NCBI GenBank assembly: GCA_003132645.1
Contig: PKYM01000047.1
Span: forward strand, 1 to 5,860
Origin: Actinomycetota bacterium
GTDB taxonomy: Bacteria; Actinomycetota; Thermoleophilia; UBA2241
Length of the DNA stretch: 5,860 nucleotides
Direction of reading: 5' to 3'
Shown piece by piece: positions 5,663 to 5,860 of the stretch. Within the stretch, counting starts at the first letter, position 1; each line of letters starts with the position of its first letter. Position numbers and translations under genes: made by a program. The notes under the pieces are model-generated. The model was given only the letters and a program-made list of their open reading frames with translations. It searched no databases and was not told the origin of the DNA.

Positions 5663-5860
5663 TCACTCCTCGAGCGGCTCATCGGCTGTGCGCGTACGCC
5701 GCTTGACGAGCACATAGAGCCCGCCGCCCACGCCCGCGACTACCAGTACGCCGACGACGACGAGCACACCGATCAGGCCCGCCGGAGTTCCGCCGCCGCC
5801 CGTCTTGGGCCTGACGGAAAGGTACGTCGCAAAGCCGTACGGCGGCTCGACGACGTTGCC
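5663..5860 (-). CDS. C-terminal end of a membrane-anchored protein (partial)
   Basis: Only the last 65 residues are in the window; the 5' part lies beyond the right edge. The visible piece begins GNVVEPPYGFATYLSV, then has a Gly-rich spacer (KTGGGG). One transmembrane helix follows (about visible residues 28-52, rich in Val, Leu and Gly), then a basic stop-transfer stretch (KRRTR) and an acidic tail (ADEPLEE) before a TGA at 5665-5663. By the positive-inside rule the large N-terminal part should be extracytoplasmic and the tail cytoplasmic. This is the usual layout of a surface protein tethered by a C-terminal anchor. The visible piece does not identify the enzyme or binding domain. It is upstream of the secreted peptidase on the same strand with a 77-bp gap, so co-transcription is possible unless the hairpin between them terminates. 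Confidence 0.8.
   Translation of the reverse strand, partial: GNVVEPPYGFATYLSVRPKTGGGGTPAGLIGVLVVVGVLVVAGVGGGLYVLVKRRTRTADEPLEE

Noticed and set aside
5073..5717. A 214-codon plus-strand frame across the peptidase start
   Set aside because: It overlaps the signal peptide and catalytic domain of a well-supported peptidase, has an Arg/Gly-rich composition, and runs into the adjacent membrane-protein gene.

Overview
The window comes from a GC-rich bacterial genome. G/C is strongly preferred at third codon positions. All three complete genes, and a fourth cut by the right edge, lie on the minus strand, so transcription runs from right to left. The secreted-protein style (Sec signal peptides, Ycf48/Asp-box propellers, Ig-like modules ending in 'ATDAAGN...NTLVVR', a Gly-rich C-terminal membrane anchor) suggests a high-GC Gram-positive, for example a deep-branching actinobacterial lineage. 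Chloroflexota cannot be excluded. No rRNA, tRNA, CRISPR array or mobile element was seen.

Layout in transcription order. (1) 5860-5663: the last 65 residues of a membrane-anchored protein, with one transmembrane helix and a short basic-then-acidic tail. (2) A 77-bp gap containing a 12-bp palindrome within a weak hairpin, followed by a T-rich run. (3) 5585-4206: a secreted glutamic (G1/eqolisin) peptidase of 459 aa, with candidate catalytic Gln115 and Glu193 and two C-terminal Ig-like modules. (4) A second 77-bp gap. (5) 4128-1345: a 927-aa secreted protein with 14 Ycf48/Asp-box blade repeats, probably two seven-bladed propellers. It then carries the same two Ig-like modules as the peptidase, followed by an unexplained 63-residue tail. 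(6) Just after its stop, a perfect 17-bp-stem hairpin that probably ends the transcript. (7) 1165-131: a 344-aa cytoplasmic-looking protein with two zinc ribbons, a Cys/His cluster like that at the end of phage Mu gpF/SPP1 gp7-type proteins, and a TPR-like helical end. (8) 130-1: no supported gene.

Genes 3 and 5 look like a functional pair: same strand, close spacing, both exported, similar translation-start regions, and a homologous C-terminal module pair. A reasonable inference is an extracellular or surface proteolysis unit, with the peptidase as enzyme and the double propeller as a binding or scaffold partner. The membrane-anchored product upstream may belong to the same group. The zinc-ribbon protein is separated by the strong hairpin and is probably a separate unit. 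The most unusual points are the 14-blade propeller, the module pair shared with the neighbouring peptidase, the extra tail, and the zinc-ribbon/MuF-like/TPR combination.
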